From: Pantoea vagans
GTDB lineage: Bacteria > Pseudomonadota > Gammaproteobacteria > Enterobacterales > Enterobacteriaceae
DNA: 64,000 nt
Direction: 5' to 3'
Assembly: GCF_004792415.1 (NCBI RefSeq)
Contig: NZ_CP038853.1
Location: forward strand, 1,054,001-1,118,000
Shown here one piece after another: positions 17,498 to 28,428 of the stretch (position 1 is its first letter; each line of letters starts with the position of its first letter). Both the position numbers and the translations under genes were made by a program. Below the pieces are notes generated by a model, which saw nothing but the letters and a program-made list of their open reading frames with translations, was not told where the DNA came from and did no database searches.

Positions 17498-18118
17498 TCA
17501 GTAACTCGCTTTTTGCGCCAGCAGCGTAGCAAAGCGGCAGGTAATGCGGTTGCCATTTTCATCTTTGCGATGCAGCTGGCCGGGATGTTCGTTGTACTTC
17601 ACGATGTGCCAGTTACGGTAATAGTGGCTCAATTCGCCCGACTTAAAAGCAAAGGAAAAATCAGCCGGGCAGGGCATATCTTCCGTATTCATCGCCGCCA
17701 CAATCAGGTTGAAACCATCCCTGACCGTACAGGCCTGCATGTCAGCAATCAGCTGTGGAATGGTCTGCGGCTGCAGAAACATCATCACCACGGTCGACAG
17801 CACAAAGTTAAAGCCGCCATTAAAGCGCGTGTTGTTCAGGTCGCGCTGCTCGGTGTGAATCCCGCTGAGATTTTCCCGGGCAATAATTTCCTGCAGGCGC
17901 GCCAGGCTTTGCGGATTATGGTCCCATGCCGTGACGTCAAAGCCGTGCTGGTTCAGAAACAGCGTATTGCGTCCCACGCCACAGCCCAGATCCAGCGCCT
18001 TGCCGACGTTGAGCTGAGGCAGAGCCGAAACCACTTCAGAGTGGGGCGGCGTCAGGCCATAGGTTTCGGCAAAATAGTTTTCGCCTGAAAGTGGTGCAGT
18101 TGGTTGTGTCATATTCAT
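17498..18118 (-). CDS. tehB: TehB-like SAM-dependent methyltransferase (tellurite resistance)
   Basis: A 206-aa cytoplasmic methyltransferase. SAM motif I is ALDLGCGVGRNTL (about residue 45), with an acidic motif II in DVTAWDHNP. It also has the family-specific FVLSTVVMMFL, PCPADFSFAFKSGEL and WHIVKYNEHPGQLHRKDENGNRI. The last two segments match E. coli TehB nearly residue for residue. Start chosen is the ATG at 18118; another ATG lies two codons on, and neither has a strong ribosome-binding site. The partner exporter TehA is not adjacent. It lies just downstream of ppx on the same strand. Confidence 0.88.
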   Translation of the reverse strand: MNMTQPTAPLSGENYFAETYGLTPPHSEVVSALPQLNVGKALDLGCGVGRNTLFLNQHGFDVTAWDHNPQSLARLQEIIARENLSGIHTEQRDLNNTRFNGGFNFVLSTVVMMFLQPQTIPQLIADMQACTVRDGFNLIVAAMNTEDMPCPADFSFAFKSGELSHYYRNWHIVKYNEHPGQLHRKDENGNRITCRFATLLAQKASY

Positions 18119-18153
18119 CAATTCAGTTAAACGGGCGCCAGGCGCCCGGGTTG

Positions 18154-19680
18154 TCAGGCTTCTTCTTCGAGGATCAGCTTCCATCCTGTGACGTCGTTCC
18201 AGTAAACCTGCTCACGTTCCAGATCGAGCTGAACCAGGTTGTTCTGGTTGAAGTAGCCCGCCGGGAAAATCAGCGTCCAGTGGCCGTCATCGCATTTTAG
18301 AGTTAACGCATCCGGACGCGTAGTGGCCTGGCGCTGATTGTTCAGCAGGGTACCCAGGCGCAGCAGGAAAATCAGCGGCACAAACTGCTTTTTCTTGAAC
18401 AGCGTAACGCGCGGCAACTCGTCGAGCTTCACCGCTTTGCGGTGGAATCTGACCAGCGCCGCCAGCAGCATCTGCTGATCCTGATTGAAGCCCGGCAGAT
18501 TGGTATTTTGCAGGATATAGGCTGAATGACGTTGCAGGGCGCTGTGATTAATCGTCAGGCCCACTTCGTGCAGCATCGCCGCCCACTTCAGCAGGGCGGC
18601 CAGCTGCGGATTAGCCAGTTTCGGGTTCTGCTCGCTCCACTGCAGATAAAGCTGCTCGGTGGTGTCCAGCACGCGGCGCGCCTGATCGCTGTCGATGGCG
18701 TAATGATTCGCCAGACTTTGCGCCGTACGGCTGCGAATATCCTGATGGCGGAAACGTCCTTCCATTTCATAGAGCACGCCTTCACGCAGCGCACCGTCAG
18801 AAAGACGCAGCTCGCGAATCGCCAGCGCATCAAACACGCCACAGAGAATCGCCAGTCCGGGCACAAACACCCCTTTGCGCTCCTCTGACAGGCCCGGCAG
18901 GCTCAGGGCCGCAAAGGATTTGTGCTTCATCACCTCGTCGTAGAGCTTGTCGAGGCGCTCAGGCGTAATCAGCTTCTCTTTCTCATCCATCGCCTGCAGC
19001 ACTTCGCAGGCGGCCTTGATGGTGCCGGACGCACCCAGCGCATATTGCCAGCCATGCAGACGGTATTGCCACGCCAGCGTTTCCAGCTTCTGCGCAGCCG
19101 CTAAACGGGCGCGACGGAAGTTTTCACGACTGATTTCCCCTTTCGGGAAATAGAGCTGGGCGAAACTGACGCAACCCATGCGTCGGCTCTCAACCAGTTG
19201 CGGTTCAAAATCCTCGCCAATCACCAGCTCGGTGGAGCCGCCGCCGATGTCGATCACCAGCTTGCGACCTTTCTCCGGCTGCGTATGCTCGACGCCCATA
19301 AAGATCAGACGCGCCTCTTCATGACCTGAAATCACTTCGATCGGATAGGGGATCACCTCAGCAGCCCGCTGCAGGAAGGTTTCGGCGTTGACCGCCTCAC
19401 GCAGCGTATGAGTGCCGACAATCGTCACGTTGCTGGGACTGAAGCCCTGCAGGCGCTCGGCGAACAGGGCCAGACAGGCTAATCCCCGCTCCATTGCCTC
19501 TTCGCTGAGGTTGTGTTGAGCATCCAGCCCGTCAGCCAGATGGACGCGCTGTTTAAGGCGGCCCAGTACCTGCATCGCACCATCGACGACCCGCGCAATC
19601 ACCATATGGAAACTGTTCGAGCCCAGGTCAATCGCCGCAAACTCCTGGGGTTTTGGCGTACTTTTATGAGAAATTGGCAT
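18154..19680 (-). CDS. ppx: Exopolyphosphatase
   Basis: Releases phosphate from polyphosphate ends; also related to pppGpp phosphohydrolase GppA. The 508-aa protein has an ASKHA fold with [17 protein letters not shown] (phosphate-1 loop) and [15 protein letters not shown] (phosphate-2 loop). A C-terminal HD-like domain has [19 protein letters not shown]. Placed 5 nt after ppk with the same polarity, the usual ppk-ppx operon. GppA usually lies beside trxB/rhlB, so the ppk neighbour supports ppx. Confidence 0.96.
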   Translation of the reverse strand: MPISHKSTPKPQEFAAIDLGSNSFHMVIARVVDGAMQVLGRLKQRVHLADGLDAQHNLSEEAMERGLACLALFAERLQGFSPSNVTIVGTHTLREAVNAETFLQRAAEVIPYPIEVISGHEEARLIFMGVEHTQPEKGRKLVIDIGGGSTELVIGEDFEPQLVESRRMGCVSFAQLYFPKGEISRENFRRARLAAAQKLETLAWQYRLHGWQYALGASGTIKAACEVLQAMDEKEKLITPERLDKLYDEVMKHKSFAALSLPGLSEERKGVFVPGLAILCGVFDALAIRELRLSDGALREGVLYEMEGRFRHQDIRSRTAQSLANHYAIDSDQARRVLDTTEQLYLQWSEQNPKLANPQLAALLKWAAMLHEVGLTINHSALQRHSAYILQNTNLPGFNQDQQMLLAALVRFHRKAVKLDELPRVTLFKKKQFVPLIFLLRLGTLLNNQRQATTRPDALTLKCDDGHWTLIFPAGYFNQNNLVQLDLEREQVYWNDVTGWKLILEEEA

Positions 19681-19685
19681 AGGAT

Positions 19686-21746
19686 TTATTCAGGTTGTTC
19701 CAGTTTCTTGATGTAATCATAGATGGCCAGCTGCGAGCGCACTTTACGACGGTTGCCGCGCTGGACGTAATGGTTACTCAACTCTTTATCGACGATGCGG
19801 GCTTTCACCGTATCACTCAACTGAATAGCAATAATGTCGAGTATGCGCTGCCGGATGTGGGGATCGAGAATCGCCACGGCCACTTCGATGCGGTAATCGA
19901 TGTTACGTGTCATCCAGTCAGCGGAGGAGAGGAACACCTTCTTATCGCCGCCATTCTCAAAAATATAGACGCGATCGTGTTCCAGATAGCGGTCAACAAT
20001 ACTGATGACACGAATATTTTCACTGATCCCCGGCAGGTCCGGGATTAATGAGCACATTCCGCGCACCAGAAGATTAACCTTCACCCCTACGCTGGAGGCT
20101 GTATAAAGCCGATCTACCAGACCTTTGTCCACCAGATTGTTGATTTTCAGAGTAATGCCGCAGGGCTTATTCTGCTGTGCATTGGCAATTTCGGTGTCGA
20201 TCAGTTCATACAGCATCCGGCGCGAGTTCTGTGGCGACACCATCAGGTGATCGAACGTCACGGGCCGGTAAGGATTCTCAATAAAGTTGAACACCCGGCG
20301 TACTTCATTGGTGATGCGCGCATCCGCGGTCAGCAACGAGTAGTCGGTATAAAGCCGCGCGGTCTTCTCATTAAAGTTGCCGGTGCCGATATGCGCGTAG
20401 CGCACAATCTCTTCGCCTTCGCGGCGTGAGATCAGGAACAGCTTGGCGTGAATTTTCAGGCCGGGTGCGGAGAAAATGACATGCACGCCCGCTTCGGTCA
20501 GGCGTTTCGCCCAGTAAATATTGGCTTCTTCATCAAAGCGTGCCTGCAGCTCAACGACCACCGTGACTTTTTTACCGTTATAGGCGGCATGGATCATCGC
20601 ATCCATGATGCGCGAGTGTTTAGCGACGCGGTAGATGTTGATTTTGATCGCCAGCACGCTGGGGTCAAACGACGCCTGACGCAGCAGTTCCAGCACGTGC
20701 TCAAAGGTGTGGTACGGATAGTAGAGCAGTACGTCGCGGTCGCGTATCGCATCAAAGCCGTTGCGGAAACCATCAAAACCGATGTGGCGAATCTGCGGCA
20801 GCGGGCGGTTAACCAGGTTGTTTTTACCGACGTTCGGGAAGCCGATAAAGTCTTTGAAGTTGTGATAGCGGCCACCCGGCAGTATTGAGTCAAAGTTGGA
20901 AATCGAGAGCTTGTGGCACAGCAGCTCAACCATCGCCTCTGGCATGTCACGCTGATAGACAAACCGCACCGGCTCCGCCGTCAGTCGCTGCTTCAGGCTG
21001 GAGGACATCAGCTCCAGCAGGCTCGACTCCATCTCCGTCACCAGATCGTACTCGGCGTCACGCGTCATTTTCATTGAATAGGCGTTAAGCGCGTCGTAGT
21101 CATAGAAGCCTTTGAAAATATCATCCAGGCAGTAACGTAAGATGTTGTCCAGCAGGATCATTGGCTTGCGACGGCGCGGTGGCTCTGCCGGTAAATTGAT
21201 GAAGCGCGGCACTTTATCGGACGGGATCTCCAGCAGTGCATAACGAATATCGTCACCACGGATAATCTCTACTGCCAGGTAGGTGTAATCATCTTTAAGG
21301 AATTCGGTCAGGTCAGTTTCATGGGTGATCAGAATCGGAGAAATATGCTGACGCAGTTCATGTTTGAAGTAGTGGCGCAGCCACGCCTGCTGATTGGGCG
21401 ACAGCTGGCGTTCATTGATCAGGAAGATCTGGTTACGTGCCATCTCCAGCAGCAGGTCGTTATAAAGTGCGTCAAACTCCTGATCGGACTTCATCACCCG
21501 CTGCTGAATTTTCTTAAACAGATGGCGTGGCGTACTTGCGGAACCCTGCTCTTCACCAATCAGAATGCGGCGTTTGAGGTCGGCGAAACGCACTTTATAG
21601 AATTCGTCGAGATTGTTGGAGTAGATGCCCAGAAAGCGCATCCGCTCAATCAGTGGATTGCTTTTATCTGCTGCTTCCTGCAAAACCCGTTCATTAAAGG
21701 ATAACCAGCTTAATTCTTTTTCTATATAAAGCTTTACCTGACCCAT
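19686..21746 (-). CDS. ppk: Polyphosphate kinase 1
   Basis: Membrane-associated enzyme that polymerises ATP gamma-phosphate into polyphosphate. The start chosen is the ATG at 21746 ([21 protein letters not shown]), giving 686 aa against 688 in E. coli; the frame is open 17 codons upstream. The domains are N (helical), H, and two PLD-like C domains. The phospho-acceptor His is in [12 protein letters not shown], and [19 protein letters not shown] is also present. It is followed by ppx and divergent from the pstCAB-like operon. Confidence 0.97.
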   Translation of the reverse strand: MGQVKLYIEKELSWLSFNERVLQEAADKSNPLIERMRFLGIYSNNLDEFYKVRFADLKRRILIGEEQGSASTPRHLFKKIQQRVMKSDQEFDALYNDLLLEMARNQIFLINERQLSPNQQAWLRHYFKHELRQHISPILITHETDLTEFLKDDYTYLAVEIIRGDDIRYALLEIPSDKVPRFINLPAEPPRRRKPMILLDNILRYCLDDIFKGFYDYDALNAYSMKMTRDAEYDLVTEMESSLLELMSSSLKQRLTAEPVRFVYQRDMPEAMVELLCHKLSISNFDSILPGGRYHNFKDFIGFPNVGKNNLVNRPLPQIRHIGFDGFRNGFDAIRDRDVLLYYPYHTFEHVLELLRQASFDPSVLAIKINIYRVAKHSRIMDAMIHAAYNGKKVTVVVELQARFDEEANIYWAKRLTEAGVHVIFSAPGLKIHAKLFLISRREGEEIVRYAHIGTGNFNEKTARLYTDYSLLTADARITNEVRRVFNFIENPYRPVTFDHLMVSPQNSRRMLYELIDTEIANAQQNKPCGITLKINNLVDKGLVDRLYTASSVGVKVNLLVRGMCSLIPDLPGISENIRVISIVDRYLEHDRVYIFENGGDKKVFLSSADWMTRNIDYRIEVAVAILDPHIRQRILDIIAIQLSDTVKARIVDKELSNHYVQRGNRRKVRSQLAIYDYIKKLEQPE

Positions 21747-21896
21747 TCTCACTCCATTTAGCGGTTGCAGGACTGAAGATCCAGTATCCACCAACATTAT
21801 GGCGAGAGTATGGCAGCGTTGTCCAACGCCAGGAGTTGTCTTATCAATCGGCTACGGGCAACATAGCGGCTTATTTTGGCCTGCTACCGGAACCGC

Positions 21897-23984
21897 ATGA
21901 GCGCAAACCACATTCCTGTCCAATTCAGCGATCGCAAGCGTCGAGCCGTTGATCGTCTGACGCGGCGGCTGATCACCTGCTGTGGCGTCGCGATCCTGCT
22001 GCTGATGCTGCTGCTGTTCTGCTGGCTGATTGGCGTGGTATTACCGCTGTTTAATGCGCCGGGCCTGCAAATCGCGGCCAGCCAGCAACTCTGGGATCGT
22101 ACGCCCGCTTTAGCGATAGGCAATCAGGGCAATATTGGCTGGCGTATCAGCGCGCACGGTGCAGCACGTTTTATTGCGCTGGATGGTCAGCCTGCGGAAC
22201 CGGCGCTGGCGCTGACCCCGGCGCCCGATGAGGTGGTGCAGAGTGCCGATGGGCAGACGCTGCTACTGAATATGCAGGGCGCGCTGACGCTGATGCAGCC
22301 TGCGACCGACGAGCAGTGGCGCTTCCCGCTGGGCGACAAACCCTTTCATCTGCCTGATGGCGCAGTGACAAAGATGGCGCTGGCGACGCGTCATGCGGGT
22401 CAGTGGCGCATCGCTGCTCTCACTGAGGCCGGACTGCGGGTGCTGACGCTGGGCACCGATCGTCAGGCGTCGGTTATCCCGCTGCCGCAACGCCAGCTTG
22501 ATCTGCTGGCGCTCTCGCCCTCCGGCGATCTGCTCTACACCACCGAAGGCACGCTGCTGCGGGTCTGGCAGCTCGACGATGACCGTGCCCTGCTGCGCGA
22601 AACGCATACTCTGTCGCAGCTCCCAAAAAGTCTGCATCTGCTGGTGGGCGGAAAAAGCCTGCTGATTCAGGATCGCAGCGGTGTCACCCAGTGGTTTGCT
22701 ATCGCCAGCGATCAGGGGCCGCGCCTGCAGCGTATCCGGACCTTTGCGCACAGCGATGGCGAGACGATTCTGGTGACAGAATCACAGCGTCGCGTGTTTG
22801 CGACGCTCAGTAAACAGGGGATGCTGCGACTGTTCGCCAGCAAGCAGACTGGCCCGATACTGCAGCGTCAGCTTGAACCCGGCATCGTGCAGGCGCAGTT
22901 TTCACCCCATGGCGACAGCCTGCTGATTGAGCGGGCGGGAAGCTGGCAAACCCTGCGGCTCGATAATCCGTGGCCGGATGTAACCTGGCGTAATTTCTGG
23001 CAGAAAATCTGGTATGAAAACTACCCCGGACCCGACTGGGTCTGGCAATCCACCGCCGCCGGTGACAGCTATCAGGCCAAGTTCAGCCTGATGCCGATGG
23101 TCACGGGAACGCTGAAAGCGGCCAGTTTAGCACTGCTGTTTGCCACGCCGCTGGCGCTGGCCGCGGCGATGTACACCGCGTGGTTCATGGCACCGGGCCT
23201 TCGGCGCTGGGTTAAACCAGCCATTGAGATGATGGGCGCGCTGCCAAGCGTAGTGGTGGGGCTGATTGCCGGGATCTGGCTTGCGCCACATATTGGTCAG
23301 GCGCTGGTGGGGGTACTGCTGCTGCCCCTGACGCTGGCAGGCGCGCTGCTGCTGTGTGGCGTATTCAGCGCGCGTTTACCGCCGCGCTGGCGTCAGCCGG
23401 GCCGGGAAGTAGTGATTCTGCTGCCGCTGTTGCTGCTGGTTACACTGCTGACACTGTGGCTGCCCACGCTGTTTATACCGGATGCGGGCGACTGGCTGCC
23501 GCATTACGAGCAGCGCAATCTGCTGGTGGCCGCGCTGGCGATGGGCTTTGCGCTGGTGCCGCTGATCTTCACCCTCTCTGAAGATGCGCTGTTCAGCGTA
23601 CCTGCGGCGCTGGGCCAGGGTTCGCTGGCACTGGGCGCAACGCCATGGCAAACCCTGACCCGCGTCGTTCTGCCGGGCGCCTCCGCCGGGATTTTTGCCG
23701 CGCTGATGATCGGTCTGGGACGCGCCGTGGGAGAAACCATGATTTTGCTGATGGCGACCGGGAACACGCCGCAAAGCGAAGGTGGCCTGTTCAACGGTCT
23801 TCGCGCATTGTCCGCCAACATCGCCATTGAGATGCCGGAAGCCGCAGCGGGCAGTGCGCACTATCGCGTACTGTTTCTCAGTGCCCTGATGCTGCTGCTG
23901 TTTACGCTGGTGATAAACACGGTTGCCGAACTGATCCGCCAGCGGCTGCGTCAGCGTTACAGCCAGCAGGAGGAGCAGGCATGA
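21897..23984 (+). CDS. PstC-like phosphate ABC permease with a large N-terminal periplasmic domain
   Basis: A 695-aa protein. Residues 20-48 form a membrane helix, and about 60-390 form a predicted periplasmic beta-propeller-like region (repeats such as LLNMQGALTLMQPATDEQWRF and LYTTEGTLLRVWQL). A PstC-type MetI domain follows, with GSLALGATPWQTLTRVVLPGASAGI (EAA loop) and GRAVGETMILLMATGN. Classical E. coli PstC (319 aa) lacks the extra domain; long forms occur in Pseudomonas and Vibrio. It overlaps the next gene as ATGA. The operon lacks pstS and phoU, so its binding protein must be encoded elsewhere or be unnecessary. Confidence 0.85.
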   Translation: MSANHIPVQFSDRKRRAVDRLTRRLITCCGVAILLLMLLLFCWLIGVVLPLFNAPGLQIAASQQLWDRTPALAIGNQGNIGWRISAHGAARFIALDGQPAEPALALTPAPDEVVQSADGQTLLLNMQGALTLMQPATDEQWRFPLGDKPFHLPDGAVTKMALATRHAGQWRIAALTEAGLRVLTLGTDRQASVIPLPQRQLDLLALSPSGDLLYTTEGTLLRVWQLDDDRALLRETHTLSQLPKSLHLLVGGKSLLIQDRSGVTQWFAIASDQGPRLQRIRTFAHSDGETILVTESQRRVFATLSKQGMLRLFASKQTGPILQRQLEPGIVQAQFSPHGDSLLIERAGSWQTLRLDNPWPDVTWRNFWQKIWYENYPGPDWVWQSTAAGDSYQAKFSLMPMVTGTLKAASLALLFATPLALAAAMYTAWFMAPGLRRWVKPAIEMMGALPSVVVGLIAGIWLAPHIGQALVGVLLLPLTLAGALLLCGVFSARLPPRWRQPGREVVILLPLLLLVTLLTLWLPTLFIPDAGDWLPHYEQRNLLVAALAMGFALVPLIFTLSEDALFSVPAALGQGSLALGATPWQTLTRVVLPGASAGIFAALMIGLGRAVGETMILLMATGNTPQSEGGLFNGLRALSANIAIEMPEAAAGSAHYRVLFLSALMLLLFTLVINTVAELIRQRLRQRYSQQEEQA

Positions 23985-25615
23985 AGGCGATGCGACAAAA
24001 CGATCGCTGGCGCTGGTTAACCGCGGGTGCCGTCGCCGTCTGCCTGCTGGCCTTTACGCTGCTGATTGGGCTACTGGCGTGGCAGGGCGTCCGTGCTTTC
24101 TGGCCGCAGCGCGTGGATCTCTATACCTTCAGCCAGCCTGAAGGCGGTGAAACGCGCCTGCTGGGTGAAACCCTGGAACATCAGCGGCACTTTCCAGCGC
24201 CGGCCGATGAGCAGGGCAACAGCGGTGGTCAGGTGAATCGCTATCTGATTAAAACCGGTAACCGCGACTGGGACGCCCCCGATTTCCGCGTGGTCTACAG
24301 CCGTGCAGCGGCAACAATCAGTCAGCCGCCGGACGTCATGGTGCTGCAGCGCCGCAGTCACGGTCAGGCCTATGGCTGGTTTGTCGGCCTGCGTGAAGAT
24401 AATGAAGAGTTAACTGCACAGAATCCCGATGCGCTGCTGCATCAGCGGCTCGGTCAGGTACAGATGCTGGTGCGGCAGGCTAACCAGATTCGCCGGGTGG
24501 ATATGGCGCGCCTCAATAGCCAGCGTGAAGAGCTTGATGAGCAGGCGGCCACAAACCGGGCTGCCGGACGCTTTGATCTGCAGGCAGAGTCAGAATATCA
24601 GGCGAATCAGGCCGCACTGCAGCGCCGCTTTAATCAGCTGAGTGAGACACTGGCTTCTCTGCAACAGCAGAGTCAGCGCGATCTGTTAATCCTGCGGGAT
24701 GGGCAGGGCCATGAACATGCGATTCCGCTGACCGAAATCGTCGACAGCTGGAAGCCGAACGCGATGACGCTGACCGGCAAAACCGGACATTTTCTGCATC
24801 AGCTGTGGCGTTTCGTCAGTGATTCCCCTGCCGGGGGCGAAAGTGAATCCGGCGCGTTTCCGGCGATCTTTGGTACCGTGCTGATGGTGCTGCTGATGTC
24901 GGTGGTGGTGATGCCGCTGGGCGTCGTCGCCGCTATCTGGCTGCATGAATATGCCGGACGCAATGCGCTGACCAGGCTGGTGCGCATCGCGGTAGTCAAC
25001 CTGGCCGGCGTCCCTTCCATTGTTTATGGCGTGTTTGGTCTGGGCTTCTTTGTCTGGCTGGTGGGCGGCACGATTGATCAGCTCTTTTTTGCCAGCGCAC
25101 TGCCCAATCCCACCTTCGGCACGCCAGGTTTACTCTGGGCGTCGCTGACCCTGGCGTTACTGACGCTGCCGGTGGTGATTGTGGCGACCGAAGAGGGACT
25201 ATCGCGTATTCCCAACAGCCTGCGGCAGGGTTCGCTGGCGCTGGGCGCGACCCAGGCGGAAACGCTGTGGAACGTGGTGCTGCCGATGGCAGTGCCGGCC
25301 ATGCTGACCGGCCTGATTCTGGCGGTGGCGCGTGCAGCAGGTGAAACCGCGCCGCTGATGCTGGTGGGCGTGGTGAAAATGGTGCCGGAACTGCCGGTCG
25401 ACGCGGTGTTCCCTTATCTGCATCTGGATCGCAAGTTTATGCATCTGGGCTTCCAGATTTACGATCTGGCGTTTCAGAGTCCGAATATTGAAGCTGACCG
25501 GCCGCTGGTGTTCGCTACCGCGCTGCTGCTGGTGCTGATTATTCTGTCGCTTAATCTGCTGGCGATGGGCCTGCGTCACCGTCTGCGTGAACGCTATCGC
25601 CTTATGACTCAATAA
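23981..25615 (+). CDS. PstA-like phosphate ABC permease with a coiled-coil insert
   Basis: A 544-aa protein. Membrane helix at 15-36, then about 240 periplasmic residues with a coiled coil at roughly 140-235 (QVQMLVRQANQIRR to LSETLASLQQQSQRD). A PstA transporter domain follows, with LEGT-like FPAIFGTVLMVLLMSVVVMPLGVVAAIWLHEY and the EAA loop RQGSLALGATQAETLWNVVLPMA. Standard PstA is about 296 aa. It pairs with the similarly enlarged PstC, suggesting the two extra domains touch in the periplasm. Confidence 0.85.
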   Translation: MKAMRQNDRWRWLTAGAVAVCLLAFTLLIGLLAWQGVRAFWPQRVDLYTFSQPEGGETRLLGETLEHQRHFPAPADEQGNSGGQVNRYLIKTGNRDWDAPDFRVVYSRAAATISQPPDVMVLQRRSHGQAYGWFVGLREDNEELTAQNPDALLHQRLGQVQMLVRQANQIRRVDMARLNSQREELDEQAATNRAAGRFDLQAESEYQANQAALQRRFNQLSETLASLQQQSQRDLLILRDGQGHEHAIPLTEIVDSWKPNAMTLTGKTGHFLHQLWRFVSDSPAGGESESGAFPAIFGTVLMVLLMSVVVMPLGVVAAIWLHEYAGRNALTRLVRIAVVNLAGVPSIVYGVFGLGFFVWLVGGTIDQLFFASALPNPTFGTPGLLWASLTLALLTLPVVIVATEEGLSRIPNSLRQGSLALGATQAETLWNVVLPMAVPAMLTGLILAVARAAGETAPLMLVGVVKMVPELPVDAVFPYLHLDRKFMHLGFQIYDLAFQSPNIEADRPLVFATALLLVLIILSLNLLAMGLRHRLRERYRLMTQ

Positions 25616-25621
25616 CAGGCT

Positions 25622-26395
25622 ATGACTATGACGTCCGACACGGATATCGCGCTGACCGTTAACCATCTGTCGCTGTGGTATGGCGAGCGCCAGGCGCTGC
25701 AGGATATTTCGCTGCAGGTGCCGAAAAACAGAATTACCGCGCTGATTGGCCCCTCGGGCTGCGGCAAGTCGACGCTGCTGCGCTGCTTTAATCGCATGAA
25801 CGACGTGATTGATCACTGCCGGGTAGAGGGAGAGGTGTTGCTGGGATCGCAGCCGATCCTGCGCCCCGAACAGGATCTTTCCGCGCTGCGCCGTCGGGTC
25901 GGCATGGTGTTTCAGCGGCCTAATCCTTTTCCAAAATCGATTTATGAAAATGTGGTTTACGGGCTGCGTTTACAGGGTGTGCGCGATCGGCGGGTACTGA
26001 ACGAAGCCTGTGAGCGTGCGCTGCGTGCGGCGGCGCTGTGGGGTGAGGTGAAAGATCAGCTGTCACAGAATGCGCTGACGCTCTCGACCGGACAGCAGCA
26101 GCGGCTGGTGATTGCCCGCGCCATTGCCATTGAGCCGGAAGTACTGCTGCTGGATGAGCCGACCTCCGCGCTGGATCCGATCTCCACGCTGGTGATTGAA
26201 GAGCTGATGACCACGCTGAAGCAGCATTTCACGCTGGTGCTGGTGACGCACAACATGCAGCAGGCGTCGCGCGTGTCCGATTACACCGCGTTTATGCATC
26301 AGGGCGCGTTAGTGGAGTTTGATGAGACCGACCGGATCTTTACCGCGCCGAAACAGCGACGGACCGAAGATTACATTACGGGGCGTTACGGCTGA
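25622..26395 (+). CDS. PstB-like phosphate ABC ATPase
   Basis: A 257-aa ATPase. Walker A is GPSGCGKST, with [12 protein letters not shown] typical of PstB, Q-loop [16 protein letters not shown], Walker [13 protein letters not shown] and H-loop VTHN. The signature motif reads LSTGQQQR instead of LSGGQQQR, an uncommon change. Starts 6 nt after pstA at ATG 25622 ([10 protein letters not shown]). It is the third gene of the operon; nothing coding follows for 127 bp. No Pho box was recognised upstream of the operon. Confidence 0.9.
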   Translation: MTMTSDTDIALTVNHLSLWYGERQALQDISLQVPKNRITALIGPSGCGKSTLLRCFNRMNDVIDHCRVEGEVLLGSQPILRPEQDLSALRRRVGMVFQRPNPFPKSIYENVVYGLRLQGVRDRRVLNEACERALRAAALWGEVKDQLSQNALTLSTGQQQRLVIARAIAIEPEVLLLDEPTSALDPISTLVIEELMTTLKQHFTLVLVTHNMQQASRVSDYTAFMHQGALVEFDETDRIFTAPKQRRTEDYITGRYG

Positions 26396-26522
26396 GAAAG
26401 GAGATACAGCGGATTTTTGTGCGGGGCGAATGAAGCACCGGCTCAGGGAGCCAGTGCCCTTCGTAAAGACGCTTTAAGCTTTTCAGCCGTTTGTGGGAAA
26501 ACCTGTCACGGCTTTTAGAACG

Positions 26523-27161
26523 TCAGTCGTTAGCATAGCCCTGCGGCGGCAGCGGTTCGCCATCCAGCCAGGCCTTGCCGTCACGCATCAATAGCCGACC
26601 CTCAACAAACCAGCCGATTACCAGCGGATAGATCGCGTGTTCCTGATGCTGCACCCGCTCGGTAATCTCCGCTTCACTATCGCCAGGAAAGACCGGGACT
26701 TTAGCCTGCAGGATCACCGGACCGCCATCCAGTTCATCCGTCACGAAATGCACGGACGTGCCGTGTTCGCTGTCGCCATTTTCCAGCGCCTGACGATGCG
26801 TATGCAGTCCTGGATATTTCGGCAGCAGGGAAGGATGGATGTTCAGCAGGCGATCGTGAAAATGCGCTACGAACGCGCTGCTGAGAATGCGCATATAACC
26901 GGCCAGCACAATCAAATCCGGACGGTAGGCTTCGATTTCAGCAATGAGCTGACGATCAAAAGCGTCGCGGTCAGCGAAGTCGCTGGCGGCAAGCGCGTGG
27001 GCGGGGATCCCCGCCTCCTGCGCCCGCGTCAGGCCATACGCGGCGGCACGGTTGCTGAACACGGCAGCGACGCTGCCGTGAATCCGCCCGCTTTCACAGG
27101 CGTCAAGGATGGACTGAAGGTTACTTCCGTTGCCGGAAATCAGTACAACCAGCTTTTTCAT
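26523..27161 (-). CDS. purN: Phosphoribosylglycinamide formyltransferase 1
   Basis: Transfers a formyl group from 10-formyl-THF to GAR in purine synthesis. The 212-aa protein begins [21 protein letters not shown], the phosphate-binding loop. The catalytic centre is in [30 protein letters not shown] (Asn and His) and [13 protein letters not shown]. Its start overlaps the purM stop as ATGA, so the two are translationally coupled. Confidence 0.98.
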   Translation of the reverse strand: MKKLVVLISGNGSNLQSILDACESGRIHGSVAAVFSNRAAAYGLTRAQEAGIPAHALAASDFADRDAFDRQLIAEIEAYRPDLIVLAGYMRILSSAFVAHFHDRLLNIHPSLLPKYPGLHTHRQALENGDSEHGTSVHFVTDELDGGPVILQAKVPVFPGDSEAEITERVQHQEHAIYPLVIGWFVEGRLLMRDGKAWLDGEPLPPQGYAND

Positions 27162-28198
27162 CCGTTGATGACCACTCGCTCTTCAGCATCCGACGCTTTA
27201 ATCACGCCGAGCTTCCAGGCTTTCTCGCCTGCGGCCTGCATCAGCGCAATCGCTTTGTCCGCGTCTGCCGGGCTCAGTGCGATGATCATGCCGACGCCAC
27301 AGTTAAAGGTACGATACATCTCGAAACGGCTGACGTTGCCCGCCTGCTGTAACCAGCTGAAGACCGCCGGCCACTGCCAGCTCTTCTCGTCGATGACAGC
27401 CTGGGTGTTGTCGGGCAGGACGCGCGGGATATTTTCCCAGAAGCCGCCGCCGGTCAGGTGCGCGATAGCGTGCACATCGACCTGCTCAATCAGGCTCAGG
27501 ATATTTTTCACGTAGATGCGGGTCGGTTCCAGCAGATGATCGGCCAGCGGTTTGCCTTCCAGCTGTTCAGCCAGCGGATCGGTGTTGCTGACTTCCAGAA
27601 TCTTACGCACCAGCGAATAGCCGTTGGAGTGCGGGCCGCTGGAGCCGAGGGCGATCAGTACGTCGCCATCCTGCACCTTGCTGCCGTCGATAATTTCTGA
27701 CTTTTCCACCACGCCGACACAGAAACCGGCCACGTCGTAATCTTCGCCGTGATACATGCCTGGCATCTCAGCGGTTTCACCGCCCACCAGCGCACAACCT
27801 GACTGCAGACACCCTTCCGCGATGCCGGTGATCACCGCAGAGGCGGTATCCACATCCAGTTTGCCGGTGGCGTAGTAGTCCAGGAAGAAGAGCGGCTCGG
27901 CGCCCTGAACTACCAGGTCATTGACGCACATCGCGACCAGGTCAATACCAATGGCATCGTGACGTTTGAGATCCATCGCCAGACGCAGCTTGGTGCCCAC
28001 GCCATCGGTGCCGGAGACCAGCACGGGTTCACGGTATTTTTGCGGCAGCGCGCAAAGCGCACCAAAACCGCCCAGTCCACCCATCACTTCCGGGCGACGC
28101 GTCTTTTTCACTACGCCTTTAATACGGTCAACCAGAGCGTTACCAGCATCAATATCAACACCGGCGTCTTTGTAACTGAGAGAGGTTTTGTCGGTCAC
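27158..28198 (-). CDS. purM: Phosphoribosylaminoimidazole synthetase (AIR synthase)
   Basis: Cyclises FGAM to AIR with ATP. The 346-aa protein has the family landmarks [53 protein letters not shown] and [15 protein letters not shown]. Start is a GTG at 28198 ([20 protein letters not shown]), the same non-ATG start and N-terminus as E. coli purM. It leads a purMN operon and is divergent from upp, with a PurR box in between. Confidence 0.98.
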   Translation of the reverse strand: MTDKTSLSYKDAGVDIDAGNALVDRIKGVVKKTRRPEVMGGLGGFGALCALPQKYREPVLVSGTDGVGTKLRLAMDLKRHDAIGIDLVAMCVNDLVVQGAEPLFFLDYYATGKLDVDTASAVITGIAEGCLQSGCALVGGETAEMPGMYHGEDYDVAGFCVGVVEKSEIIDGSKVQDGDVLIALGSSGPHSNGYSLVRKILEVSNTDPLAEQLEGKPLADHLLEPTRIYVKNILSLIEQVDVHAIAHLTGGGFWENIPRVLPDNTQAVIDEKSWQWPAVFSWLQQAGNVSRFEMYRTFNCGVGMIIALSPADADKAIALMQAAGEKAWKLGVIKASDAEERVVING

Positions 28199-28262
28199 TG
28201 CGAGGTCCCCACGCGAGTTGCGGTTGGTGGTTTAAAATAAAGCGCGGCAATTCTATCAGTGC

Positions 28263-28278
28263 AGGCAAACGTTTGCGA
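28263..28278 (-). promoter_or_regulatory. PurR operator of purMN
   Basis: AGGCAAACGTTTGCGA fits ANGCAANCGNTTNCNT at all but the last base and is nearly palindromic. It lies 65 bp upstream of the purM start, in the gap to upp. Known E. coli purMN is controlled the same way. Confidence 0.85.
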
Positions 28279-28379
28279 GTCCGGCATTGCGCATCGGGCG
28301 ATTTTCATTAATCCTCTATTTGTCCCCATAAAATCCGCGGCTTTGCGCAAGAGCAGGTGGCGCAGCGTGCAAAAGGCGG

Positions 28380-28385
28380 TATAAT
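28380..28385 (+). promoter_or_regulatory. upp -10 box (TATAAT)
   Basis: Perfect TATAAT in GGTATAATCCCGCG, 44 nt before the upp start codon. A T-rich TTTTTTTT tract follows in the early leader, which might allow reiterative initiation or slippage. No clear -35 is seen. Confidence 0.6.
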
Positions 28386-28428
28386 CCCGCGATTTTTTTT
28401 TAGCTCAACTCATTCCGGGAGAACACCA

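Noticed and set aside
21747..21896. Pho box between ppk and the pstCAB-like operon
   Set aside because: Two TTGTC words are present but not in the 11-bp spaced tandem of a Pho box; I cannot support one.
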